From Chitinophaga pinensis (lineage in GTDB: Bacteria > Bacteroidota > Bacteroidia > UKL13-3): a DNA stretch of 14,596 nt. The position numbers and the translations under genes are program-made. Below, piece after piece: positions 7,087 through 13,908 of the stretch. How positions within the stretch are numbered: position 1 is the stretch's first letter; every line of letters starts with the position of its first letter. Location: contig CALPIR020000039.1 in assembly GCA_943323675.2 (NCBI GenBank), positions 1 through 14,596 on the forward strand, given 5' to 3'. The notes beneath the pieces are model-generated. The model saw only the letters and a program-made list of their open reading frames with translations. It was not told where the DNA came from and did not search any database.

Positions 7087-8439
7087 ATGGATAAACGCAA
7101 AATACTTTTTGCCCTACTGGCTTTATTTTTTATTGATAGTGGTTTACATGTTATCAACTGGCTTGAAATAGCAACTTTGCCAAGTGAGCTATTGCATCTC
7201 ATACGTTGGATTTTTATTGCTTCATTGGGTTATTATGCATGGGTAAGTAAAAGCCTTACCATTTATATATTACTTTGTATGTTTTTAGGTATTGAGGTTG
7301 CCGAGTGGGCACCTAATGTGGCCAAAGAGCTTAAAGTATTCAGCGATATTTTCTTGAGGTTAATAAAAACCATTATTGCGCCTTTACTATTTAGCACGCT
7401 TGTTGTTGGTATTGCTGGGCACAGCGATTTAAAACAAGTTGGGCGCATGGGTTTAAAATCTATCTTATATTTTGAGGTGGTTACTACCATTGCACTTATT
7501 ATTGGTTTGTTTGCTATTAATATTTCTCAGGCAGGAGTGGGTTCGTCATTGCAAGCTCAAACAGAGCAGGTAGATAAGGCAAATAAATTGTTGGAACAAA
7601 AACATACGCACAACGTAATACTAGATATTTTCCCCGAAAACATTGCCAAAAGTGTTGCCGATAATCAAATCTTACAGATAGTGGTGTTTAGTATTTTGTT
7701 TGGCATTGCTTTGGCACAATTAAAAGGTCAGCGTAAAGAGCAAATGGTGCATGCCATAGAAAGTTTGGCAGAAGTGATGTTTAAGTTTACCAACTTGGTA
7801 ATGTATTTTGCCCCTCTAGCAGTAGGAGGTGCAATAGGCTATGCCATCGCTACCATGGGTTATGGCGTTTTAAACGATTTATTAAAACTATTGGTTACAC
7901 TTTATGTGGCATTAATTGCCTTTGTTATTCTAGTTTTTGTGCCAATAGGTTTGTTGGTTAAGCTTCCTTTTAAAAAGTTCCTGAACCATATTAGTGAGCC
8001 ACTTTCAATTGCTTTTGCTACAGCAAGCTCTGAGGCTGCATTGCCCAAAGCCATGGAGAATTTAGAGAAAATGGGTATACCAAGAAAAGTAGTAGCATTT
8101 GTATTGCCAACAGGGTTTAGTTTTAATTTGGATGGAACAACTTTGTATCTTTCATTAGCCTCTGTTTTTGTAGCGCAAGTAAGTGGGGTCGATTTAACCA
8201 TAGGGCAACAAATTTCTATGTGTTTGGTGTTGATGTTAACCAGCAAAGGAGTAGCAGGTGTTAGAGGCGCTTCGTTTTTAATATTGGTAAGTACAGTGGC
8301 CTCATTGGGTTTAGATCCACAAAAAGCATTTGCTATTTTAGCTATTGATGCTTTTATGGATATGGGCCGTACTTCTGTTAACTTAATTGGGAATTGTTTA
8401 GCCACTTATGTGGTTGCGAAATGGGAAGGAGAAGTTTAA
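7087..8439 (+). CDS. Dicarboxylate/amino acid:cation symporter (DAACS family, GltP/DctA-like)
   Basis: This is a 450-residue inner-membrane secondary transporter for glutamate/aspartate-like or C4-dicarboxylate substrates, driven by sodium or protons. I place the start at ATG 7087. An in-frame GTG at 7063 would add eight residues but lies before the -7 box. Family motifs: FLRLIKTIIAPLLFSTLVVGIAG (residues 89-111), the Ser-containing re-entrant loop TASSEAALPKA (312-322), NLDGTTLY (347-354), TSKGVAGVRGASF (385-397) and DAFMDMGRTSVNLIGN (421-436). R428 aligns with the Arg that binds the side-chain carboxylate in acidic amino-acid transporters of the GltPh type, favouring glutamate/aspartate. 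N436 stands where, from memory, GltPh has the Asp that helps bind sodium. Two additional hydrophobic segments (6-23 and 35-52) precede the usual first helix at about 55-72, an N-terminal extension. The gene is monocistronic: a terminator lies upstream and a convergent gene downstream. Confidence 0.92.
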   Translation: MDKRKILFALLALFFIDSGLHVINWLEIATLPSELLHLIRWIFIASLGYYAWVSKSLTIYILLCMFLGIEVAEWAPNVAKELKVFSDIFLRLIKTIIAPLLFSTLVVGIAGHSDLKQVGRMGLKSILYFEVVTTIALIIGLFAINISQAGVGSSLQAQTEQVDKANKLLEQKHTHNVILDIFPENIAKSVADNQILQIVVFSILFGIALAQLKGQRKEQMVHAIESLAEVMFKFTNLVMYFAPLAVGGAIGYAIATMGYGVLNDLLKLLVTLYVALIAFVILVFVPIGLLVKLPFKKFLNHISEPLSIAFATASSEAALPKAMENLEKMGIPRKVVAFVLPTGFSFNLDGTTLYLSLASVFVAQVSGVDLTIGQQISMCLVLMLTSKGVAGVRGASFLILVSTVASLGLDPQKAFAILAIDAFMDMGRTSVNLIGNCLATYVVAKWEGEV

Positions 8440-8462
8440 AATAAGGATTAATTGCTAAAGAT

Positions 8463-9380
8463 TTATTCCATAAAAAAATGCTCACCTTCGTTAGCAATAA
8501 AGCTATTCGCAAATTGAGTACGTGTTTCGGCTAATAGTTCATCTAGCACATCATACCTAGAAGAAAAATGACCAATAATTAATTTGGATGCGTTGGCTTT
8601 TTGTGCAACTATACCTGCTTGCAATGCAGTACTGTGTTTAGTCTCTTCTGCTCTTTTTAGTCTATCGTGTAAAAAAGTGGCTTCGTGATATAATAAATTA
8701 ACGTCCTTTACAGCTTCAATTACCCGATCATCATACATGGTATCGCTGCAATAAGCATAGCTAAATGGTTCACCCTTATCAAGTGTTAATTCACTATTCG
8801 ATATAATTATTTTCCCATCATCACTTACATAATCTTTGCCTCGTTTAATGTCTGTGTATTTGGCAATTGGAATACTATTTTTTTTACAACTAACTATATT
8901 TAGTTTCTTAAGTTTAGGTTGTTCTTCAAATAAAAAACCTGTAGTTGGTACTCTATGAAATAATGGGAATGATGAAACTTTTAATGTAGCATCTTCAAAA
9001 ATCACCTCCTTTATATCTGGGTTCGTAATGTGTTTGATGATTTCAAAACGAAGTTCACTTTCAGTATTTTTATGGAATAAATCAATAATTTCAAATAAAG
9101 TATCAGGTCCATAAATATGCAGTGGTTCGGTACGTTGCATTAAATTCATACTAAACAACAAACCAGGTAACCCTAACATATGATCAGCATGAATATGGCT
9201 AATAAATACATGCTTAATTTTAGACTTTTTAATTTTATAACGCTGCATTTGCATTTGTGTTCCCTCGCCACAATCAATAAGCAGGTGGTGGTCTAAAACG
9301 TGTAAATACTGTGCAGATGGAAATCGGTTAAGGGTAGGCGTAGCCGAGCTATTTCCTAATATCACTAATTCAAAACTCAT
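8463..9380 (-). CDS. rnz: Ribonuclease Z (tRNA 3' endonuclease)
   Basis: This is a 305-residue short-form RNase Z, a cytoplasmic zinc metallo-beta-lactamase-fold enzyme that trims the 3' end of tRNA precursors. The length is normal for the bacterial dimeric form. All metal-site motifs are present: SHIHADHMLGLPGLL (61-75) with H62, H64, D66 and H67; H142 in PLFHRVPTTGF; D213 in CSDT; H249 in KHST; and H271 in GHFSSRY. The N-terminus ELVILGNSSATPT and LLIDCGEGTQMQ (33-44) are also characteristic. Its ATG overlaps the stop codon of the upstream STAS-domain gene by 4 bases (9377-9380), so translation of the two is probably coupled. It converges on the symporter gene with a 23-base gap and no obvious terminator between them. 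Confidence 0.97.
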   Translation of the reverse strand: MSFELVILGNSSATPTLNRFPSAQYLHVLDHHLLIDCGEGTQMQMQRYKIKKSKIKHVFISHIHADHMLGLPGLLFSMNLMQRTEPLHIYGPDTLFEIIDLFHKNTESELRFEIIKHITNPDIKEVIFEDATLKVSSFPLFHRVPTTGFLFEEQPKLKKLNIVSCKKNSIPIAKYTDIKRGKDYVSDDGKIIISNSELTLDKGEPFSYAYCSDTMYDDRVIEAVKDVNLLYHEATFLHDRLKRAEETKHSTALQAGIVAQKANASKLIIGHFSSRYDVLDELLAETRTQFANSFIANEGEHFFME

Positions 9381-9757
9381 TTTGTATCGTCATCATCTCC
9401 CATGTTTAAAAATTGTTTTTCCAATTGGTCCATAAATACAAAGTCAACAGCTTCCACATCAGTAGGTATAAACGTAATATCAGCTTTGGCAAACAGTCTT
9501 GTAAATGTATCTTCTGCTTCTGTAATAATTAACAATCCATCATTTTCTCTAAGTTCAACACCAAGGCTTATTAACTCTCTTGTGGCATCAGCATTACACT
9601 CCCTAACACCACTAATGTTTACAATTACATATTTACTACTACTAGCCACTTCATGTCTCACTTTTTTTATTAGTTTAGAGGCGGTGTTTTTATCAAGCAC
9701 TACAATGTCTGTTTTAATTAATGAGTATTGGTCGCTTTTTTCTATGGTGTAATTCAT
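9377..9757 (-). CDS. STAS-domain protein (anti-sigma-factor-antagonist-like)
   Basis: This is a small cytoplasmic protein of 126 residues with a single STAS-like fold. VIVNISGVRECNADATREL (residues 44-62) corresponds to the strand-loop-helix that carries the phosphorylated Ser in SpoIIAA/RsbV (there DLSxV...DSSG). Aligned by hand, the D-S-S-G motif becomes N-A-D-A (55-58), so the phosphorylatable Ser is Ala56. This argues against a standard phospho-switch. The second half, GLLIITEAEDTFTRLFAKADI, fits the next strand and helix of the fold. The C-terminus is very acidic (GDDDDTK). The stop overlaps the rnz start by 4 bases, implying co-expression with RNase Z and possibly a linked function. No anti-sigma factor or kinase gene is nearby. 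Assignment to the STAS family is by fold pattern only. Confidence 0.78.
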   Translation of the reverse strand: MNYTIEKSDQYSLIKTDIVVLDKNTASKLIKKVRHEVASSSKYVIVNISGVRECNADATRELISLGVELRENDGLLIITEAEDTFTRLFAKADITFIPTDVEAVDFVFMDQLEKQFLNMGDDDDTK

Positions 9758-9761
9758 ACTT

Positions 9762-9786
9762 CGTAATTTAATTGTGTAAATTTACG
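9762..9786. repeat. Palindrome in the STAS/SDR divergent promoter region
   Basis: GTAAATTTAC (9776-9785) is a perfect 10-bp palindrome. It forms the right half of a larger imperfect dyad, CGTAATTTA (9762-9770) facing TAAATTTACG (9777-9786), which pairs if one base is bulged. It sits in the 80-base gap between the divergent STAS/rnz and SDR operons, 4-28 bases upstream of the STAS start codon, so it could be an operator or a leader hairpin. AT-rich context makes chance possible. Confidence 0.3.
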
Positions 9787-9837
9787 TTTCGGCAAGTAAT
9801 TATTTATATAATTTGCAGAAAAATTAATCTTATTTAA

Positions 9838-10602
9838 ATGAGTAGGAAAATAGCCTTTATTACTGGGTCATCAGCGGGTATAGGTGCGGCCACGGCAAAA
9901 TTATTGGCTTCGCAGCAATACAATATAATTTTAGCAGCTCGTAGGGTTGATGCTTTAAAACAATTGTCAAATGAACTAAATACCCAATTTGGCATTAGTA
10001 CTTTGGTACTTAAACTTGATGTTAGAAATCGAAAGGATGTTGAAGAAACAATTTCCGGGCTTCCTGCCGAGTGGCAGAAAATAAATGTTTTGGTTAATAA
10101 TGCCGGTTTAGCAAGTGGTTTAAGTAGTATAGATGAAGGTGACATGGACGATTGGGATGCGATGATTGATACCAATATAAAAGGGCTTTTATACGTTACG
10201 CGTAATGTAATTCCTCTTATGAAAAACAATGAGTCGGGGCACATCATCAACATTGGGTCTATTGCAGGGAAAGAAGTTTATGCAAATGGAAATGTATACT
10301 GTGCAACTAAACATGCGGTTGATGCACTAAATAAAGCCATGCGTTTAGAGTTGTCTAAATTTCCAATAAAAGTTACAGCCATTCATCCCGGTGCTGTTGA
10401 AACTGAATTTAGTGTGGTACGTTTTCATGGTGATAAGGAACGAGCAGATAAAGTATACGAGGGATTTGAAAACCTTGTTGCAGATGATATTGCTGATGCA
10501 ATTTGGTATGCTATTAGTCGTCCTGCTCATGTAAATATTAACGAGCTAACTATCATGCCTACAGCACAGCCTATGGCTAGCGTTATACACCGTAAAAATT
10601 AA
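9838..10602 (+). CDS. Short-chain dehydrogenase/reductase, YdfG-like
   Basis: This is a 254-residue classical SDR, a cytoplasmic NAD(P)-dependent oxidoreductase. It shows the cofactor-binding glycine motif TGSSAGIG (9-16), an Arg pair after the second strand (AARR, 33-36) that favours NADP, LDV (60-62), NNAG (87-90), and the catalytic tetrad N113, S141, Y154 and K158 (YCATK at 154-158). HPGAVETEF is the usual post-catalytic segment. The C-terminal INELTIMPTAQP resembles the NADP-dependent 3-hydroxy acid dehydrogenase YdfG group (serine and 3-hydroxypropionate type substrates), but the substrate cannot be fixed from sequence. The start at 9838 puts the glycine motif at the standard distance. 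It is 4 bases upstream of the next gene and is probably co-transcribed with it. Upstream, TATAATTTG at 9807-9815 resembles a -7 box with one extra base. Confidence 0.92.
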   Translation: MSRKIAFITGSSAGIGAATAKLLASQQYNIILAARRVDALKQLSNELNTQFGISTLVLKLDVRNRKDVEETISGLPAEWQKINVLVNNAGLASGLSSIDEGDMDDWDAMIDTNIKGLLYVTRNVIPLMKNNESGHIINIGSIAGKEVYANGNVYCATKHAVDALNKAMRLELSKFPIKVTAIHPGAVETEFSVVRFHGDKERADKVYEGFENLVADDIADAIWYAISRPAHVNINELTIMPTAQPMASVIHRKN

Positions 10603-10606
10603 AATA

Positions 10607-11887
10607 ATGATATCAAGGGTTGCTCTATTTTTATTGGTAATTATATTTCAGGCTATGCATCTATTTGCACAGCAAGAAATAACTGTTGCATTAACAGAGT
10701 TTGCTCGTGACGATAGGTTTGATAGACTAAATTCGAACCTGGCTTTGTTTGAATTGAAAAATGATACGATGCTTACCTGGGATTTTGAGGGATTAAGAAA
10801 AGCAAAGACAATAGCGATTATAAAACCCGAAGGATTTAAAGCTTATGCATATGGTTTTGTGTTTTTTGCAGGTAATAATCAGGGAAATAACCCCGGCTTT
10901 ATAACTGTGCTGATAGGCAATCCTTATCATGCAAAACCTACGCTATTTGCCGACTTAAATAATAATAACAACTTTACAGATGATAATTATTCAGCAGTAC
11001 TTCCTTGGCGCGGTGATACTTCTGAAATTGAATTGTGTATTTCGGGTACTAAATTATGCACTAAAATAAAGTTTACTAGGCATTTAATGGAGAGTAACCA
11101 AATGTATAAAGAATTGATGAATGAATTTTATCAACTTACTTACCCAACTAGAAAGTTTATTGGTATGAATCACTGCTATAGGATACAGCAATATCAGATA
11201 AAATGTGGCTTAGTACATGCTGGTGGAGATAGTATTAGGGTTGCTTTATTTGATGCAAATAATAATGGTCTTTATAATGAACCAGATAGTGACAGGTTTG
11301 TTTTAGCCAATTTAACTGATACCATTTTTTATCCTTTTGATGATTTATACAGTAGCACAATTAGCAAAAAAAGTGGATTTTGTTTTATAGATAAAAATGG
11401 AAAACAAATTGAATTTGTAAGTGCATCGCCCTATGGTGATAACATAACCTTTAATGTATTAGACCAAACCAACAATATTGGACATGTCAAAGTGGGTAAA
11501 AAATTACCACGTTTTAAGTACATCACTTGGAAGGGTGATCGCCAAAAAATAAGTAAGCTTAAAAAGTATGAGTTATACATTTATTTTGGTAGTCCGCAAG
11601 CTATAAACTTTGCAGCAGATACATTAGCCTTAAGGGTTTTAGCCAGCAGTTACTCGAAATCTATAAGGGTAATAGGCTTTATAGAAGTAAATAAATCATA
11701 TGAGTTAAGCATATTTGGTCAATACAGTTATTTGAATTGGATTCTTGCATATAAAAATAAAGACTTGAACCGTAAGTTAGGGATTAGAGGTTTACCAAGC
11801 AGTATTTATACCAAAAAACGTAGACGCGTTGTCAGATATAATTTAACACCCAATGAACTTTTACAAGAGTTAAAAAGAAAAGGATAA
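10607..11887 (+). CDS. Exported protein of unknown function with CxxC-less thioredoxin-like C-terminus
   Basis: I do not recognise this 426-residue protein as a whole. Residues 1-22 form a signal peptide (ALFLLVIIFQAM, then LFAQ), so it acts outside the cytoplasm. The middle has two Asp/Asn-rich stretches, FADLNNNNNFTDDN (114-127) and LFDANNNGLYNEPDSD (214-229), like calcium-binding loops. Residues 297-426 follow the layout of TlpA/AhpC-type thioredoxin-like domains: GKKLPRFKYITWKGDRQKIS at entry, the strand ELYIYFGSP where the active-site CxxC would be, an IRVIGFIEV strand, and RGLPSSIY (394-401) at the cis-Pro loop, then a final helix LTPNELLQELK. The CxxC is replaced by GSPQ, so thiol redox activity is not expected. 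Six cysteines lie elsewhere. It starts 4 bases after the SDR stop, so the two are probably one operon. The N-terminal region (23-290) is unassigned. Confidence 0.75.
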   Translation: MISRVALFLLVIIFQAMHLFAQQEITVALTEFARDDRFDRLNSNLALFELKNDTMLTWDFEGLRKAKTIAIIKPEGFKAYAYGFVFFAGNNQGNNPGFITVLIGNPYHAKPTLFADLNNNNNFTDDNYSAVLPWRGDTSEIELCISGTKLCTKIKFTRHLMESNQMYKELMNEFYQLTYPTRKFIGMNHCYRIQQYQIKCGLVHAGGDSIRVALFDANNNGLYNEPDSDRFVLANLTDTIFYPFDDLYSSTISKKSGFCFIDKNGKQIEFVSASPYGDNITFNVLDQTNNIGHVKVGKKLPRFKYITWKGDRQKISKLKKYELYIYFGSPQAINFAADTLALRVLASSYSKSIRVIGFIEVNKSYELSIFGQYSYLNWILAYKNKDLNRKLGIRGLPSSIYTKKRRRVVRYNLTPNELLQELKRKG

Positions 11888-11982
11888 ATCTGAAATTAGT
11901 TCCGCTTAACGTTTTTAAAAATGATTTAAATAGAAATTTTAACAATAGAAGGTCAATTGGTTTTAGCGAAAAAGGACGTAAT

Positions 11983-12996
11983 TTATTTACTTCCCTTTAA
12001 TTCTGCTTCTCTTTTTTTATCAGTCTTGCTAGCTCGTTTACTATTGCCAAAAACACTTACCGTGAAATACCTACCAGGATATTTTTGCATATCAGCTAAA
12101 AGCAATTTTAGTTCTCTGCTGCTGCCACTCAAGTTTTTGTATAACGAATCATTATTTGCCAATTGGCCTAAAGTTCCTTCACCACGGTTAATTTTCTCTA
12201 GCATAACACCCATTTCATAAAGGGATTTATTTAGGTTATTGATAATACTGGTAACATCAGCAGCAGCAATGCTATCTGTAATATTTTTTATGTTTTTAAT
12301 GGTGTGAGATAGTAGTTCATTATTGTTACGTAAGTTGCGCATGATACTTTCGGTATGTGAAAACATATCTTGTATTTTACTTTCTTGCCCTCTGGTAAGG
12401 TTATCTAATCTTCCTGTTATATTTTTTACGTGATTCAGTGTGGTAGATAAATCATCAACACCTTTTGATAGTTTGGCAGTTCCTGTAGAATCGAATACGT
12501 CATTCATGCTTAATAACACTTTGTCTAGCGTGGCTAGCACTTGTTCGCTCTTCTCTTTTATTGGCGAGACCATGTTACTTAAAGCTTCTGATAAACCCTC
12601 TTCCATTGAAGCATTAAGTGTATCATTTGCTTTAACAATTTCTATTGATTGCCCTAATTTTATGTTGATGACTTTAGTGCCCAACAAGTCGCTACTAGCA
12701 ATTTCTCCCACTGTACCTTTTGGCATCAAAATTTCTCCATCAACCATAATGGTAACTAATATTTTATTTGCGTTTCCAATTTCTAATAACCTCACATCTT
12801 CCACTTGGCCAATTTTAAAGCCGTTAATAAGTACTTGGGTTGATTTAACAACTCCACCAGCATTGTTGTAAACAATGTAATAACGAGAATATGGTTTAAG
12901 AAAGTTAAATCCTTTCATAAAGTTAAACCCTACAAAAAGTACAACTATGCCTAAAAAGGCGAATAATCCAACTTTGGCGTCTTTAGAAATCTTCAA
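11983..12996 (-). CDS. Mce/MlaD-family substrate-binding protein, membrane-anchored
   Basis: This is a 337-residue inner-membrane-anchored periplasmic protein of the Mce family, the lipid-binding component of Mla-type phospholipid or hydrophobic-substrate transport between membranes. One N-terminal helix (about 9-28, VGLFAFLGIVVLFVGFNFM) is followed by a single Mce domain at about 38-117: YIVYNNAGGVVKSTQVLING, FKIGQVEDVRL, and SSDLLGTKVINIKLG, which is the most typical segment. The rest (130-300) is largely helical and probably coiled coil. It contains NRGEGTLGQLANNDSLYKNL (270-289), also common in Bacteroidota Mce proteins, and ends in a basic tail. The ATPase and permease partners are not in this window. 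It follows the amidase gene by 67 bases and has its own candidate promoter. At its 3' end it converges on the thioredoxin-like gene, with 95 bases between in which I see no clear terminator. Confidence 0.92.
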   Translation of the reverse strand: MKISKDAKVGLFAFLGIVVLFVGFNFMKGFNFLKPYSRYYIVYNNAGGVVKSTQVLINGFKIGQVEDVRLLEIGNANKILVTIMVDGEILMPKGTVGEIASSDLLGTKVINIKLGQSIEIVKANDTLNASMEEGLSEALSNMVSPIKEKSEQVLATLDKVLLSMNDVFDSTGTAKLSKGVDDLSTTLNHVKNITGRLDNLTRGQESKIQDMFSHTESIMRNLRNNNELLSHTIKNIKNITDSIAAADVTSIINNLNKSLYEMGVMLEKINRGEGTLGQLANNDSLYKNLSGSSRELKLLLADMQKYPGRYFTVSVFGNSKRASKTDKKREAELKGSK

Positions 12997-13020
12997 AATA
13001 CTATTTAATAATTATCTGGG

Positions 13021-13049
13021 CAAAAATAAATAAACTACTGGCAATACAA
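13021..13049 (-). promoter_or_regulatory. Candidate promoter for the Mce gene
   Basis: On the minus strand TATTTTTG (13021-13028) matches TAnnTTTG, and a TTG (13047-13049) lies 18 bases upstream, near the usual -33 spacing. Transcription would begin about 20 bases before the Mce start codon at 12996. It lies in the 67-base gap after the amidase stop, so the Mce gene may have its own start in addition to read-through from the amidase. Confidence 0.4.
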
Positions 13050-13063
13050 GTTAAAAAAGAAAA

Positions 13064-13885
13064 CTAGTTTTCTTTTTCTAAAGATATTTTATATTGTTTT
13101 ACCGCCTCGGCTATTGCCTTTGCCAATTCATCTTGTCCTTTAATGCTATTAAGGTATGATCTTTCTTTTGGATTGCTGATAAAACCTGTTTCAATAAGTA
13201 TGCTTGGCATTTTACATCTCCATAATACCATAAAGCCGGCTTGTTTAACACCACGACTGGCACGTTTAACGTTAGTAAAGTTTTTTTCAACGTTAGCCGC
13301 AATCTTTAAACTTTGTTCTAAGTAAGCACTTTGTAAAAAGCTAAAATAAATATGTGCCTCTGGCGAGTTGGGGTCAAAACCTTCATATTGTTCCTCGTAA
13401 TCTTTTTCCAATAAAATTACTGCATTCTCTCGTCTTGCTACATCTAAGTTACCTTCACTTTTATGCAAGCCCATGCTAAAGGTTTCTGTACCAAATACAT
13501 CAGTTTTTTTGTTGGCATTGCAATGTAGGCTTATAAATAAATCGGCATTTTTCCTATTGGCAATGCCTGCGCGTTCGTAAAGTTCAATAAATTCATCTTT
13601 ATCTCTGGTGTAAATAATATCTACATCAGGCATACTGGCCTTAATCTTTTCACCTAATTTAAGTGCAACAGCTAAGGCTATATCTTTTTCATGTGTACCA
13701 CCGTAGCTAGCCCCAACATCTTTGCCTCCATGCCCGGCATCAATGGTTACCGTTTTGATTTTTGGCTGCTGCATTTGGTCTAATGGAGCATACGCGCAAA
13801 GCATTATCAACAACAATACACAAGATATTGTGAAAGGTAATTTTAATAAGTACTGAGTTTTATATAGTTTTGCGTGCATTGACAT
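13064..13885 (-). CDS. N-acetylmuramoyl-L-alanine amidase (Amidase_3 family)
   Basis: This 273-residue exported enzyme cleaves the amide bond between N-acetylmuramic acid and the stem peptide of peptidoglycan in the periplasm. A signal peptide covers about 1-34 (core LPFTISCVLLLIMLCAYA). The start at 13885 gives a somewhat long basic region, and Met3 at 13879 is an alternative. The Amidase_3 domain runs about 44-266 with the full zinc and catalytic set: H52 in TIDAGHGGKDVGA (47-59), E66 in HEKDIALAV, H121 in SLHCNANKK (119-127), and E232 in ILIETGFISN (229-238). There is no SPOR, LysM or AMIN domain, so targeting must come from elsewhere. It lies 67 bases upstream of the Mce gene and diverges from LptD with 23 bases between the proposed starts, so its promoter must lie inside the LptD gene. 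This is an envelope-maintenance neighbourhood. Confidence 0.96.
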   Translation of the reverse strand: MSMHAKLYKTQYLLKLPFTISCVLLLIMLCAYAPLDQMQQPKIKTVTIDAGHGGKDVGASYGGTHEKDIALAVALKLGEKIKASMPDVDIIYTRDKDEFIELYERAGIANRKNADLFISLHCNANKKTDVFGTETFSMGLHKSEGNLDVARRENAVILLEKDYEEQYEGFDPNSPEAHIYFSFLQSAYLEQSLKIAANVEKNFTNVKRASRGVKQAGFMVLWRCKMPSILIETGFISNPKERSYLNSIKGQDELAKAIAEAVKQYKISLEKEN

Positions 13886-13908
13886 ACTACAATTTTATAA
13901 CGTATAAT

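Noticed and set aside
7902..8405. Long open frame on the minus strand inside the symporter gene (167 codons)
   Set aside because: It is antisense to a well-conserved transporter, its translation shows no domain or signal, and such frames are common opposite membrane-protein genes.
9402..9752. 116-codon plus-strand open frame opposite the STAS gene
   Set aside because: It is fully antisense to the STAS protein, is Ser/Thr-rich and low in charged residues as expected for a shadow frame, and has no supporting start signals.
9807..9815. TATAATTTG as a -7 promoter box for the SDR gene
   Set aside because: It has three rather than two bases between TA and TTTG and no clear -33 element, so it is only noted in the SDR entry and not called.
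11888..11982. Possible bidirectional terminator between the convergent thioredoxin-like and Mce genes
   Set aside because: The 95-base gap holds only A/T-rich stretches such as TTTTTAAAAA with no GC-containing stem followed by a T-run in either direction.
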